In this document: one piece after another, positions 24,096-32,291 of the stretch
Numbering within the stretch: the first letter of the stretch is position 1
How the letters are laid out: the number at the start of each line of letters is the position of its first letter
Assembly (NCBI RefSeq): GCF_024220175.1
Contig: NZ_CP098502.1
Span: forward strand, 4,406,514 to 4,470,513
From: Paraconexibacter antarcticus
GTDB lineage: Bacteria; Actinomycetota; Thermoleophilia; Solirubrobacterales; Solirubrobacteraceae
DNA length: 64,000 nucleotides
Direction: 5' to 3'
Program-made: the position numbers and the translations under genes
The notes under the pieces: generated by a model
What the model saw: only the letters and a program-made list of their open reading frames with translations
Told to the model about the DNA's origin: nothing
The model's database searches: none

Positions 24096-25139
24096 TCAGT
24101 CCGCGTTAGTGGAGTCGGGCGTGATCGCGAATGCGTCGATCACGTTCCGGACGCCGTCCATGCCGGTGAAGGCGGGGGGCCAGAGGAGCGTGTGCTCGTA
24201 GACGCCCCGCCACCGCTCGGCGTAGCGGGTGCGGACCTCTTCGCGGGTGCCGGAGAGGGTGATGGTGTCGACCATCTCGTCGGGGACTGCGTCAACGGCG
24301 GCGGCGAAGTTGCCGGCGGTCCATTTCTCGCGGATCCTCTCGGCGTGCTTCTCCCAGCCGTGGTGGCGGTGCACGACGCGGTAGGTCTTGACGGTGGAGT
24401 TGAACGCGACCGTCGCCCTTGCGGCCTGGCGGGCGACGTCGCGATCCTCGTTGACGCTGCAGGTGAGGTAGCCGGCGATCGGGATCTGTGCGTCGCGTCC
24501 GGCGTGCGCGGCGCCATCGGCGAGAGCGGGCCGGGCGATGTCGCGGACGTACTCGGCCGTGAACAGCGGGTGGCCGACGAGGCCGTCGCCGACGCGGCCG
24601 GCGGCCTGGATCATCCGCGGGTTCACGCCGGCGAGGTAGATCGGCAGGTCGGTCCGAGGCGGCGGGCCGACCGGGAGGGTCGGTTTGACGTGGAGGCGGT
24701 AGAAGCGGCCGTCGTGGGCGATCGGTCCTTCGTTGAGGCGCAGCAGCCTGCGCAGGAGCGGGACGAGCTCCTCCATCCGCGGCGCTGGGTGCTCGCCGTC
24801 GAGGCCGTGCCAGTCCTGCTGCATCCGGCGGGTGCCGGTGCCGAGACCGAGAATCAGGCGTTTGCCGGTGAGCTCATCCAGGTCGCGGGCTTCGGCAGCC
24901 CAGACCAGCGGCGTGCGCCCGAAGCCGTAGGCGATCGCGCTGCCGAGCGTGATCTTCGACGTGGCGGCCGCCATCGCGGCGAGCGAGACGGTGGCAGAGC
25001 GGTCGTAGAACTCGGTCGTCCAAGCGCCGGCAAACCCGGCCGCTTCGGCCAGGCGGGCCGACTCGGCGATCTCGGCGAGACCGCCGCCACCGGTGATCAG
25101 GAGCGACGGTGCGGCGTCAAAGCCCGGATGCTCAGGCAT
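24096..25139 (-). CDS. LLM-class (F420-dependent-like) oxidoreductase
   Basis: This 347-residue protein has the TIM-barrel luciferase-like fold: LAEIAESARLAEAAGFAGAW, then ITLGSAIAYGFGRTPLVWA, LGLGTGTRRMQQDW and PIYLAGVNPRMIQAAGRVGD. This is the pattern of actinobacterial F420-dependent oxidoreductases, such as the hydroxymycolic acid dehydrogenase and tetrahydromethanopterin reductase types. FMN use cannot be excluded. It overlaps the upstream thioesterase gene by 8 bases and is the last gene of the leftward P450 operon, so it probably acts on the P450 product or a CoA derivative. Confidence 0.85.
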   Translation of the reverse strand: MPEHPGFDAAPSLLITGGGGLAEIAESARLAEAAGFAGAWTTEFYDRSATVSLAAMAAATSKITLGSAIAYGFGRTPLVWAAEARDLDELTGKRLILGLGTGTRRMQQDWHGLDGEHPAPRMEELVPLLRRLLRLNEGPIAHDGRFYRLHVKPTLPVGPPPRTDLPIYLAGVNPRMIQAAGRVGDGLVGHPLFTAEYVRDIARPALADGAAHAGRDAQIPIAGYLTCSVNEDRDVARQAARATVAFNSTVKTYRVVHRHHGWEKHAERIREKWTAGNFAAAVDAVPDEMVDTITLSGTREEVRTRYAERWRGVYEHTLLWPPAFTGMDGVRNVIDAFAITPDSTNAD

Positions 25140-25611
25140 TGGCGGTCGCTCCCCAGTCCTGCCAGCTGGCCGGCAGCGGATGTCCGGAGGCTTCCCAGTG
25201 GGAGACGTCGACGTGGATGAAGATGGCTCGGCCTTCGGCGATCAGCGTGTCGCCGTCGTGAATCTCGCCGCGCATGTGGAGCTTGCGGCCGTCGATCTCC
25301 TCGCACCATGCCTCGAGCCGAAGCTGGCGGCCGAGCAGCGCTGGCCCGCGGTAGTCGACGGTCATCGTCGCGGTCACGCCGGGCCGATCGATGATGATGA
25401 GGACGTTTCCGAGCAGGTCGTCCATGACCGCCGCAAGCGCGCCACCATGCACGAACCCGGGTGCGCCGCCGTGACGCTCATCGAACGTGACGGTCCCGCG
25501 GACGCGGTCGCCCTCGAAGCGCACGGAGACCCCGAGGCTGTCGGGGTTCTCCGGGCCGCACCCCATGCACCGCCGGTCATGCGTCCGGTCGGAGACGGTA
25601 CTCGGGCTCAT
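25132..25611 (-). CDS. PaaI-like hotdog thioesterase (copy 2)
   Basis: This 159-residue paralogue of the thioesterase at 21753 keeps the same key blocks: CMGCG near the N-terminus, GAPGFVHGGALAAVMDDLLG, TATMTVDYRGPALLG, RKLHMRGEI and IFIHVDVSHWE. Its start overlaps the P450 stop by 4 bases (ATGA) and its end overlaps the LLM gene by 8, so the three genes are coupled. It likely hydrolyses a CoA ester in the same pathway as the P450. The conserved gene pair indicates that P450 and thioesterase were duplicated together. Confidence 0.85.
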   Translation of the reverse strand: MSPSTVSDRTHDRRCMGCGPENPDSLGVSVRFEGDRVRGTVTFDERHGGAPGFVHGGALAAVMDDLLGNVLIIIDRPGVTATMTVDYRGPALLGRQLRLEAWCEEIDGRKLHMRGEIHDGDTLIAEGRAIFIHVDVSHWEASGHPLPASWQDWGATANA

Positions 25612-26840
25612 CCGTGGAGCCTTACGGGCAGGTGCTTGAGCTGGCTTGAGAACTGCGAGATGACCCAGCTGGGCTCGCCGGCGATCGACATCTGCGGGAA
25701 CCGCTTGACCGTTTCCTCCACGAGGATCTTCAGCTCCAGGCGGGCGAGGGCGGTGCCGAGGCAGAAGTGACGGCCGCCCGCGCCGAAGGCCTGGTGCTCG
25801 GGGTTGCGCGTCACGTCGAAACGATCGGGATCCTCGTAGCGGTCCTCGTCACGGTTGGACGACGGGTACCACATCGCGACCTTGTCACCCTTCTTGATCG
25901 GGCAGCCACCGAGCACGGTGTCCTTTGTGGCGGTGCGGCGGAAGTGCGCGAACGCGGGGAACATCCGCAGCGCCTCCTCGACCGCAGACGGGACCAATGA
26001 GAGGTCGTCGAGCAGGAGCCTGCGCTGGTCCGGGTGCTCCATCAGGGCGCGCATCGTGCTCGTGTACGTCGCCTTCGTCGAGTCGTTACCGGCGGCCATC
26101 ATCAGGACGAACCCGGCGAAGATCTCAAGGTCGGTGAGCATGTCGCCGTCGATCTCGGCGAACACCAGGACGCTCATCATGTCCTCGGTCGGGTTGGCGC
26201 GCCGGGCGGCGACGAGCTTCATGCACTTCTCGTACATCGGCGGGATGTGCTCCATCACCAGCTGATCGATGCCGCCCGGGTTGAGGACCGGGTCACCAAA
26301 GCCCAGGAGGGTGTTGATCGCGTCGGCCCACGGCTTGTCGTCCTCGGGGTCCAGCCCCATGAAACTGCCGATGACGCGGGCGACTACCGGTTGGGCGAGG
26401 TCGGTCACCAAGTCGCACTCCTCCCGCCCGGCCAGACTGAGCATCACGCGGTCGGTGATCTCGCGGATCGCCGGCTCGTGACGAGCGATCGCCTTCGGCG
26501 TGAACGCCCGTTGGAACAGTGCCTTGATGCGGTCATGCATCGGCGGGTCCATCCCGATGAACATCCCCTTGACGAGGTCGAGCGGCACGCCCTCGTCGGT
26601 CAGCAGGAAGTTGGACGCCGACGAGTAGGTCTGCCAGTCCTTACTGACGGTCAGCACGTCCTCCGCCCTGGTCACCGACCAGAACCCCGCATCACCGGGC
26701 GTCTGCGTGATGCCGCTGCTCCAGTGCACCGGGCATTGCGACCGCAACGTCGTGAACACGTCGTGAGGCGGACCGGCCTCCCACAGCGCGTTGTCGGCCA
26801 CACGCAGGGTCTCGAGATCCATGGCTTCGCGAGTTGACAT
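25608..26840 (-). CDS. Cytochrome P450 (copy 2)
   Basis: ATG 26840 (MSTREAMDLETLRVADNALW) gives 410 residues; longer forms would run through the operator region. The I-helix motif is LMMAAGNDSTKAT, ExxR is EEALRMF, and the haem motif is FGAGGRHFCLGTALARLE with Cys at about 360. From the I-helix to the end it is very similar to copy 1, with GGCPIKKGDKV and NPEHQAFGAGG identical, whereas the substrate-recognition region (about 60-200) differs more. This suggests related but different substrates. It heads a leftward operon with thioesterase and LLM oxidoreductase and shares its promoter region with a DHA2 exporter. Confidence 0.92.
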   Translation of the reverse strand: MSTREAMDLETLRVADNALWEAGPPHDVFTTLRSQCPVHWSSGITQTPGDAGFWSVTRAEDVLTVSKDWQTYSSASNFLLTDEGVPLDLVKGMFIGMDPPMHDRIKALFQRAFTPKAIARHEPAIREITDRVMLSLAGREECDLVTDLAQPVVARVIGSFMGLDPEDDKPWADAINTLLGFGDPVLNPGGIDQLVMEHIPPMYEKCMKLVAARRANPTEDMMSVLVFAEIDGDMLTDLEIFAGFVLMMAAGNDSTKATYTSTMRALMEHPDQRRLLLDDLSLVPSAVEEALRMFPAFAHFRRTATKDTVLGGCPIKKGDKVAMWYPSSNRDEDRYEDPDRFDVTRNPEHQAFGAGGRHFCLGTALARLELKILVEETVKRFPQMSIAGEPSWVISQFSSQLKHLPVRLHG

Positions 26841-26864
26841 GGTGTCGAGTGTAAGCGATTTCGT

Positions 26865-26918
26865 ACCGAATGGAGAAATAAAACGTTCCTCGCGATGTTT
26901 TTTTGTGCACCGTTCGGT
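26865..26918. promoter_or_regulatory. Candidate operators shared by P450-2 and the DHA2 exporter
   Basis: The 115-base divergent gap holds TTTTGTGCACCGTTCGG at 26901-26917, whose core ACCGTTCGGT (26909-26918) is a perfect palindrome. A related ACCGAATGGA lies at 26865-26874. A near-identical copy of the first site is found inverted at 29562-29578, upstream of the thioesterase-TetR genes. This fits control by the TetR regulator at 28428. Confidence 0.6.
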
Positions 26919-26955
26919 GTAGTCTCGCGGTGGGTCGACCGAGGGGGAAGCGCCG

Positions 26956-28407
26956 ATGGTGGAACAAGGGTCATGGCGGTGGGGTCCGCTCGCGGCGGTC
27001 TGCCTCGCGCAGTTGCTGCTCATGCTGGACGTGACGATCGTGATCGTCGCGCTCCCGGCGATCGCGACCGACCTCTCCGGGGATCTGCAATCGATACAAC
27101 TGATCGTCGACGCCTACGCGCTGACGCTCGCTGCGCTGCTGCTCAACACCGGCGCGCTCGCCGACCGATTCGGCCGGCGGCGCGTCTTCTTGGCGGGCCT
27201 CGTGACGTTCGGGGCGGCATCGGCCCTCTGTGGCGCTGCGAGCGGGGCGACGTTCCTCGTCATCGCGCGGGCGCTGCAGGGCGTCGGTGGGGCGATGCTC
27301 TTTGCAACTGGTCTGGCGATCCTCGGCGCCGCGTACCACGGCGCCGACCGGGCCAAGGCTCTGGGCGCGTTCGGTGCGGTGTTCGGCGGCGCCGTGGCGC
27401 TTGGACCGCTCGTGGGCGGCGCGATCGTCGAGGTCGCCGACTGGCGCTGGATCTTCCTGGTCAACCTCCCGGTCGTCGCCCTGGCGATCGTGATCGCGCA
27501 CCGCCATGTGCCCGAGACGCGCAGCCCGCGGACACGTCGGGTGGACTGGGTCGGGCAGATCACGTTCACGATCGGGATCGGCTCACTGGTCGCTGTCCTC
27601 ATCGACGGCGGGGACTGGGGCTGGACGAGTGCTCGGAACCTCGCCCTGGCGATGACGGCGGTGCTCGCGCTCACCGCGTTCGCCGTCTCGCAGGGGCGTG
27701 GGGCCGAGCCGATGTTCGATCTTGCGCTGCTGCGCAACCGGTCGTTCGTCGGGAGCGCGATTACGGCGTTCGCGACCTCAGCCTCGCTATTCGGGATGTT
27801 CGTCTACCTCATCCTGTACTTCCAGAAGGTCGAGGGCATCGACGGGCTGCACGCCGGCGCGCGACTGCTTCCCGTGACGATCGTCGCGTTCGTCGCCGCG
27901 GCCGGCGCGGGGCGCCTCTCAGCTGCCATCTCTCCTCGTCTCGTCCTCACTGCGGCGCTGTCCTGCAGTGCCTGCGGCCTGCTGCAGATGACGCGGCTGG
28001 AAAGCGGCTCGAGTTGGACGGTCGCGCTGCCGGGACTCGTGCTCTGCGGCCTGGGCTTCGGCCTCGCCAACCCCACCGTCGCCGCGGTCACCCTTGCCGT
28101 GGCTCCGCCGGACCAGGCAGCGACGGCAACCGGGATGAACTCCACCTTTCGTCAGGTCGGCGTCGCCACCGGGGTCGCGGCCATGGGCGCGATCTTCGAC
28201 CACGCCCTGAGGGCTCCGGTGGGGACAGGCGCCCGGGCCGCACAGGCCGAGTCGGTCGCCTATACCGATGCGCTGCATCGCGTGTTCCTGGCCGGCAGTG
28301 CGATCGCCGCTCTTGGCGCCATCCTCGCAGCGGTGCTGGTCCGTGCCGCGCCGCTCGTGGCGCTACCAGAGAGCAGCCCCCAGCCTGACATCGCCGCCGC
28401 CGCCTGA
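26956..28407 (+). CDS. DHA2-family (EmrB/QacA) MFS exporter
   Basis: ATG 26956 with a GGGGGAAG box upstream gives 483 residues and about 14 membrane helices. Motifs are LMLDVTIVIVALPAIATDL (TM1, DHA2 type), GALADRFGRRRVFLAG (motif A), RALQGVGGAMLFATGLAIL (motif B) and ALGPLVGGAIVEVADWRWIF (motif C with the DWRWIF hallmark). It is divergent from P450-2 and convergent with the TetR gene at 28428 (20-base gap). It likely exports a substrate or product of the P450 pathway, or a toxic inducer sensed by that regulator. Confidence 0.9.
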   Translation: MVEQGSWRWGPLAAVCLAQLLLMLDVTIVIVALPAIATDLSGDLQSIQLIVDAYALTLAALLLNTGALADRFGRRRVFLAGLVTFGAASALCGAASGATFLVIARALQGVGGAMLFATGLAILGAAYHGADRAKALGAFGAVFGGAVALGPLVGGAIVEVADWRWIFLVNLPVVALAIVIAHRHVPETRSPRTRRVDWVGQITFTIGIGSLVAVLIDGGDWGWTSARNLALAMTAVLALTAFAVSQGRGAEPMFDLALLRNRSFVGSAITAFATSASLFGMFVYLILYFQKVEGIDGLHAGARLLPVTIVAFVAAAGAGRLSAAISPRLVLTAALSCSACGLLQMTRLESGSSWTVALPGLVLCGLGFGLANPTVAAVTLAVAPPDQAATATGMNSTFRQVGVATGVAAMGAIFDHALRAPVGTGARAAQAESVAYTDALHRVFLAGSAIAALGAILAAVLVRAAPLVALPESSPQPDIAAAA

Positions 28408-28427
28408 CCGGCACCGGGACGACCGCG

Positions 28428-29039
28428 CTATGCGACCTCGACGTACTCGGCGGCGATCGAGCGCTTGAGCCGCCGTAGGCTGGCAGCGGTGGCGGCGGTG
28501 TCGCCGGTCTCCGTCCACTCCAGCAGCAGCCCGCGAAAGACCGCCAACGTGAGCGTGACCATGCCTGGCACATCATCACGCAGCTGCCACCGGGTATGGC
28601 TGATCGACTGCAGCTGCCGGGTGATGAGCCGCTCGTACGCGCCCTTGAGCTTCCGCAGCGCCTCCTCGACCTCTGAGTTGTCGGCGCCCCCACCGACGAG
28701 CGCGAAGTACGCGCGCGCCAACTCGGGCGCGGAGGTGATCCCCGACCACAGGGCCTCGACCAGCGCGCTCGCGAGCTGGTCGGGCGTGTCGATCTCGCCC
28801 ACCGCGACCTCGATGTGCGCGGCGACGCGCTCCCCGACGGTCTGGACGACGCTGACCAGGAGCGCCTCCCGGGTGTCGTAGTAGTACAGGACGTTCCGCT
28901 TGTCCAAGCCGGCCTCTTCGGCGATCCGGCTCAGGGTTGCCCCACCGAACCCGTCGCGGGCCAGCACCCTGGTCGCGGCCACCAGGACGCGCGCCGCCGT
29001 CCGCTGGCCCTTGGCGGTGAGGTGCTTTCCCGTACTCAC
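28428..29039 (-). CDS. TetR-family regulator (paralogue 2)
   Basis: The GTG start at 29039 overlaps the thioesterase stop (GTGA). The product is 203 residues. The HTH region reads LTAKGQRTAARVLVAATRVL, then ATLSRIAEEAGLDKRNVLYY and YDTREALL, very close to the regulators at 17882 and 46409. The C-terminal domain shows LASALVEALWSGITSAPELA, ARAYFALVGGGADN and GLLLEWTETGDT. It is the second gene of a short operon with a thioesterase. The operator-like motif before that operon also appears before P450-2 and the DHA2 exporter, which are therefore its likely targets. Confidence 0.87.
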   Translation of the reverse strand: MSTGKHLTAKGQRTAARVLVAATRVLARDGFGGATLSRIAEEAGLDKRNVLYYYDTREALLVSVVQTVGERVAAHIEVAVGEIDTPDQLASALVEALWSGITSAPELARAYFALVGGGADNSEVEEALRKLKGAYERLITRQLQSISHTRWQLRDDVPGMVTLTLAVFRGLLLEWTETGDTAATAASLRRLKRSIAAEYVEVA

Positions 29040-29500
29040 GCGAGGACTCGAGAGTCAGCGGCGCGCGGGGCGACGATCGCGATGGTCCCCTGCGCCGCAG
29101 CGACCAGACGCTCTGCCTGGAAGGCCTCCGCGCGCACGACGGCGCTGCGGTTGGTGATCGCCAGGACCGAGGCGTCGACCCGCAGGACCCCCCGGGTCAC
29201 GGGGGCCACGTAGTTGAGCTTGAGCTCGGTCGTCGCCCCCCAGTGCCCGTCCGGGATGAGCGGGTAGACCACCGCGCCCGTGACGTGGTCGAGGATCGCG
29301 GCGATGGCCCCGCCGTGAACGTTGCCGGAGGGCGTCAACTCCTGCGCGGCGAGGTCCGCTTCCGCGGAGAGCACGCCAGGCGCGAATCGCACCAGCTTGA
29401 TCCCGAGATAGGCCGGAAGGCCGGGCATCGTGTTGCTATAGCCGAGCATCCGTTGGGCGATGGCGTCGTCGTAGCGCTCTTCGATCGTTCCGTAGGCCAC
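29036..29500 (-). CDS. PaaI-family hotdog thioesterase
   Basis: GTG 29500 (VAYGTIEERYDDAIAQRM) is preferred because GAGGAG lies nine bases upstream; a longer frame starting at 29554 has no family character at its start. The product is 154 residues. The hotdog core has ELTPSGNVHGGAIAAILDHV, with HGG and downstream Asp as in PaaI-type enzymes, then TELKLNYVAPVTRG and VVRAEAFQ. It belongs to a different subgroup from the two thioesterases of the P450 cassettes. Coupling to a TetR gene suggests that it acts on, or sets the level of, the acyl-CoA ligand of that regulator. Confidence 0.82.
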   Translation of the reverse strand: MAYGTIEERYDDAIAQRMLGYSNTMPGLPAYLGIKLVRFAPGVLSAEADLAAQELTPSGNVHGGAIAAILDHVTGAVVYPLIPDGHWGATTELKLNYVAPVTRGVLRVDASVLAITNRSAVVRAEAFQAERLVAAAQGTIAIVAPRAADSRVLA

Positions 29501-29561
29501 TGCCGGTTGCTCCTCAGGTCGACACGTCGGCGTAACGTACCAAGCCGGGAACATTTTTTAT

Positions 29562-29578
29562 CCGTTCGGTGCACAAAA
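29562..29578. promoter_or_regulatory. Candidate TetR operator before the thioesterase-TetR operon
   Basis: Read on the minus strand this is TTTTGTGCACCGAACGG, 16 of 17 bases identical to the site at 26901-26917. It lies 62 bases before the GTG start of the thioesterase gene. The shared site links the TetR gene at 28428 to both promoters. Confidence 0.6.
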
Positions 29579-29674
29579 CGCTCGCGTCACTCCCAGCGGG
29601 CGATCCGGCCGAGCGTCGTCCGTCGGCGCCCGTCGCGGACGCCCCAACCGCCGGGCAGCGCCGCGCGGCATATA

Positions 29675-29700
29675 TCTCCGATCGGAGACGAATCGATACA
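29675..29700 (+). promoter_or_regulatory. Palindromic operator and promoter of the BtrH-like gene
   Basis: TCTCCGATCGGAGA at 29675-29688 is a perfect 14-base palindrome. It is followed by GATACA at 29695-29700, a plausible -10 box, eight bases before ATG 29709. The short distance and lack of a ribosome-binding site suggest a leaderless transcript. The same arrangement, TCGGAGAC then GATACG then 8 bases then ATG, is present before the GAF gene at 47072. Confidence 0.6.
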
Positions 29701-29708
29701 CTGTCGGA

Positions 29709-30716
29709 ATGGTGAGCGCCTCCTCGTTCTTGCATCGCCGCGCCGGCCACTGCGGCTCTGGGTCGTTGCGCAACCTGCTCGAGTTCGAAGGGCTTGACTA
29801 CGGGCAGGGCGCTCTCGGTGAGGAGATGGTGTTCGGCCTCGCGGGCGGGCTCGGGTTCTTCTACGCCCCTGATCCGAGCTGGGCGCCGCCGTTCTACCTC
29901 GTCGGCCGCACGGATGACCTCGAACGGGACATCGCCGACATCCTCGACGCCGAGCTTGACGTCAGAGAGAGCGACGACGCCGGGCAGGGCTGGGACTGGG
30001 CCAGCGAGCAGCTCGCGGCAGGCCGTCCCGCGATGGTGCGCGCGGATATCGCCGAGCTTGAATATCTGCGCGTGAAGATGAGCAACACGCGTCACGCGAT
30101 CCTCGTTGTCGGGCACGACCCCGATACGGACACCGTGTGGATCGCCGACAACGATCGCGACGACCTGGTGGCCTGTTCACGTCGGTCGCTTGCCGCGGCC
30201 CGCACCTCGCGCGGCTTCCCGAGCCCGAATCGCAACGCGACCTACGTCTACCGGTGGCCCGAGCAGCTCCCAGATATCCGGCTTGCCGTGACGCGCGCGC
30301 TGAGCCGTGCGGTGTCCAACATGACCGGCGAGGTCGTCAGCGTCGGTGGTCTGCCGGGTGCCTCCGGGCTCGCGGGCGTCGACGCGTTCGTCTCGAGCTT
30401 CGAGCGGTGGCCAGACGAGTTCCCCGACGCCCTGCTCCCGGCCGCGATGAGCGGGCTGTGGGTGTTCATCGTCAAGGCCGGGACCGGAGGCGCGATGTTC
30501 CGCTCGCTGCATGCGGGCTTCCTCCGCGAGGCCGGCGAGCTCCTCGACGACCCGGACCTCCGGACCCTCGCCGACCACTACGACCGACTCTCCGCGGCGT
30601 GGATCGAGCTCGCCGACTGCGCCAAGTGCGGCGCCCACGAGGCGGGGGTCACCGTCGCCCGACAGGTGCACGACCTCGAACACGCGGGCGTCGCGCTCAT
30701 GGCCTCGATCACCTGA
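29709..30716 (+). CDS. BtrH N-terminal/DUF4872-like protein
   Basis: This 335-residue protein starts with HRRAGHCGSGSLRNLLEFEG, the BtrH-type N-terminus, in which a Cys-His site transfers an acyl group in butirosin biosynthesis. Cys15 would be the nucleophile. MSNTRHAILVVGHD supplies a candidate His, and VWIADND follows. The second half (about 190-335) is helical and fits the DUF4872 region. Proteins of this type are papain-fold acyltransferases or peptidases of largely unknown role. It has its own palindromic promoter and is followed by a small acidic protein and a CoA-transferase, which suggests an acyl-group reaction. No aminoglycoside gene is nearby. Confidence 0.68.
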   Translation: MVSASSFLHRRAGHCGSGSLRNLLEFEGLDYGQGALGEEMVFGLAGGLGFFYAPDPSWAPPFYLVGRTDDLERDIADILDAELDVRESDDAGQGWDWASEQLAAGRPAMVRADIAELEYLRVKMSNTRHAILVVGHDPDTDTVWIADNDRDDLVACSRRSLAAARTSRGFPSPNRNATYVYRWPEQLPDIRLAVTRALSRAVSNMTGEVVSVGGLPGASGLAGVDAFVSSFERWPDEFPDALLPAAMSGLWVFIVKAGTGGAMFRSLHAGFLREAGELLDDPDLRTLADHYDRLSAAWIELADCAKCGAHEAGVTVARQVHDLEHAGVALMASIT

Positions 30717-30765
30717 GCGCCGACCGGCGAACACGACACCCGGGCCTGGACAAGGAGCGACGCGT

Positions 30766-31083
30766 ATGGACGAAGACGACACCGACGCTCTCGACGACGT
30801 CGAGGACGGCGTACTCCCGGTCCGCGGCCGGGCGGTTCTTACCGCATCCGAGCTCACGCTGCTCCGCGAGCTGATCGGCGAGGAGCTCCTCGCGTCGGCG
30901 ACGATCCGCAGCTGGCTCGCCGGCGATACGGGGCTGACGCCACACTCCGTGGGTGTCGCGGTCGAGGCGCAGCTGCGCATGCTGTTCGGGACACCCACCG
31001 AGGCATGTGCGGTGCTGGAGCATGTCATCGCGCGTCTCGCGGCAGCCTTTCCGGCCGACGTGCAGCCGCTGCACACCGACTGA
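30766..31083 (+). CDS. Small acidic protein of unknown function
   Basis: ATG 30766 has AAGGAG upstream. The product is 105 residues. The first 20 residues are very acidic (DEDDTDALDDVEDG), followed by a mostly helical body with LTLLRELIGEELLASATIRSW and LEHVIARLAAAF. I do not recognise a family. It lies between the BtrH-like and CoA-transferase genes, one base before the latter, so it is probably co-translated. It could be a small partner or carrier-like protein, but no phosphopantetheine motif (DSL) is visible. Confidence 0.6.
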   Translation: MDEDDTDALDDVEDGVLPVRGRAVLTASELTLLRELIGEELLASATIRSWLAGDTGLTPHSVGVAVEAQLRMLFGTPTEACAVLEHVIARLAAAFPADVQPLHTD

Positions 31084-31084
31084 G

Positions 31085-32284
31085 ATGCCGGTGCCAGGCG
31101 CTCCGCTCGGCGGCTTCCGCGTCCTCGATGCCGGCACCTTCCTGGCCGGCCCGATCTGCTGCTCGCTGCTCGCCGACTGGGGCGCCGAGGTCGTGAAGGT
31201 CGAGCCGCGCAACGGCGACCCGACCCGCGGGCTGGGCGGTGGACGGGTCGCGGACGGCCTGTCGGCGCTGTTCGTCGCCGCGAACCGCGGGAAACGGAGC
31301 ATCGCGGTCGACTACTCGTCCGGCGCCGGCCGCGCGATCGTCGCGCGCCTCGCCGCGGCGAGCGATCTCGTGGTCCACAACCAGCGTGACGACGTGGCCG
31401 ACTCGCTCGGCCTCAGCAGTACGGCGTTGACCGCGGCGGGATCGACGGCGGTGAGCTGCGCGATCTCTGCCTTCGGCCCGAAGGGAACCTACGCCGGACG
31501 TCCGGCGCTCGATTCGATGATCCAAGCGATGACCGGCATGTCGGCGTTGACGGGCGAGCCGCACGGCGAACCGATGCGGGCCGGGTCGCAGGTCATCGAT
31601 GTCGGCGCGGGGCTGGCCGCCGCGGGGGCGAGCGTCACCGCACTCCTCGGCCGCGAGCGCGGGCTTGGGTCGCAGCCAGTATCGATCTCGCTGTTCGACC
31701 TCGGGTTGTTCTACAACGCTGGGTTTGTCGCGCTGCGATCGGTCCAGGGCGAGACGCCGCCGCGGCTCGGGAACCGCAGTCACCCGCTGCTCGCCGATCA
31801 GTTCGCGGCGGCTGACGGCTTCGTTGTGCTCGCGGTCTGGGACCACCGACGGTGGACGCTGTTGTGCGGGGCGCTGGACCTTCCCGAGCTCGCCGCCGAT
31901 CCCGCGCTCGCCAGTAACGACGGGCGGCTGGCCGATTACTCCCGGGTTCGCGCCGCGCTCGAGCGCGCGATCGCGCCGCTGTCGTGCAGCGACGTCTGCT
32001 CGCGGCTGCACGCGGTCGGGGTGCCCTGCTGCGTGACCGCCGATCTCGACGCCGTGGCGACCGATCCGCACACGCGCTCAAGCGAGGCGATCTACGAGGA
32101 GCACCGGCTGCCGGGCGATCCCATCGAGATGGCCTCCGGGCCGTTCAGGCTCGACGGCAGACGGCTCATCGCGGAGCGGCCTCCACCGCGTCTGGGTGAG
32201 CACTCGGCCGCCGTGATGACCGAGTGGCTCGATGCGTCGATTTCCGAATGCGCGGCCCTCGCCGCGGCCGGCGTGCTCGGGTGA
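31085..32284 (+). CDS. Family III CoA-transferase (CaiB/BaiF)
   Basis: ATG 31085 gives 399 residues. The N-terminus GGFRVLDAGTFLAGPICCSL followed by LADWGAEVVKVEP is the classic class III CoA-transferase start. RPALDSMIQAMTG holds the catalytic Asp (about residue 142) that forms the acyl-anhydride. These enzymes move CoA between organic acids, often in breakdown of aromatic, carnitine-like or steroid acids. It is the last gene of the BtrH operon and convergent with the SDR gene (7-base gap). It may activate an acid produced by the neighbouring pathways. Confidence 0.88.
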   Translation: MPVPGAPLGGFRVLDAGTFLAGPICCSLLADWGAEVVKVEPRNGDPTRGLGGGRVADGLSALFVAANRGKRSIAVDYSSGAGRAIVARLAAASDLVVHNQRDDVADSLGLSSTALTAAGSTAVSCAISAFGPKGTYAGRPALDSMIQAMTGMSALTGEPHGEPMRAGSQVIDVGAGLAAAGASVTALLGRERGLGSQPVSISLFDLGLFYNAGFVALRSVQGETPPRLGNRSHPLLADQFAAADGFVVLAVWDHRRWTLLCGALDLPELAADPALASNDGRLADYSRVRAALERAIAPLSCSDVCSRLHAVGVPCCVTADLDAVATDPHTRSSEAIYEEHRLPGDPIEMASGPFRLDGRRLIAERPPPRLGEHSAAVMTEWLDASISECAALAAAGVLG

Positions 32285-32291
32285 CGCACGC

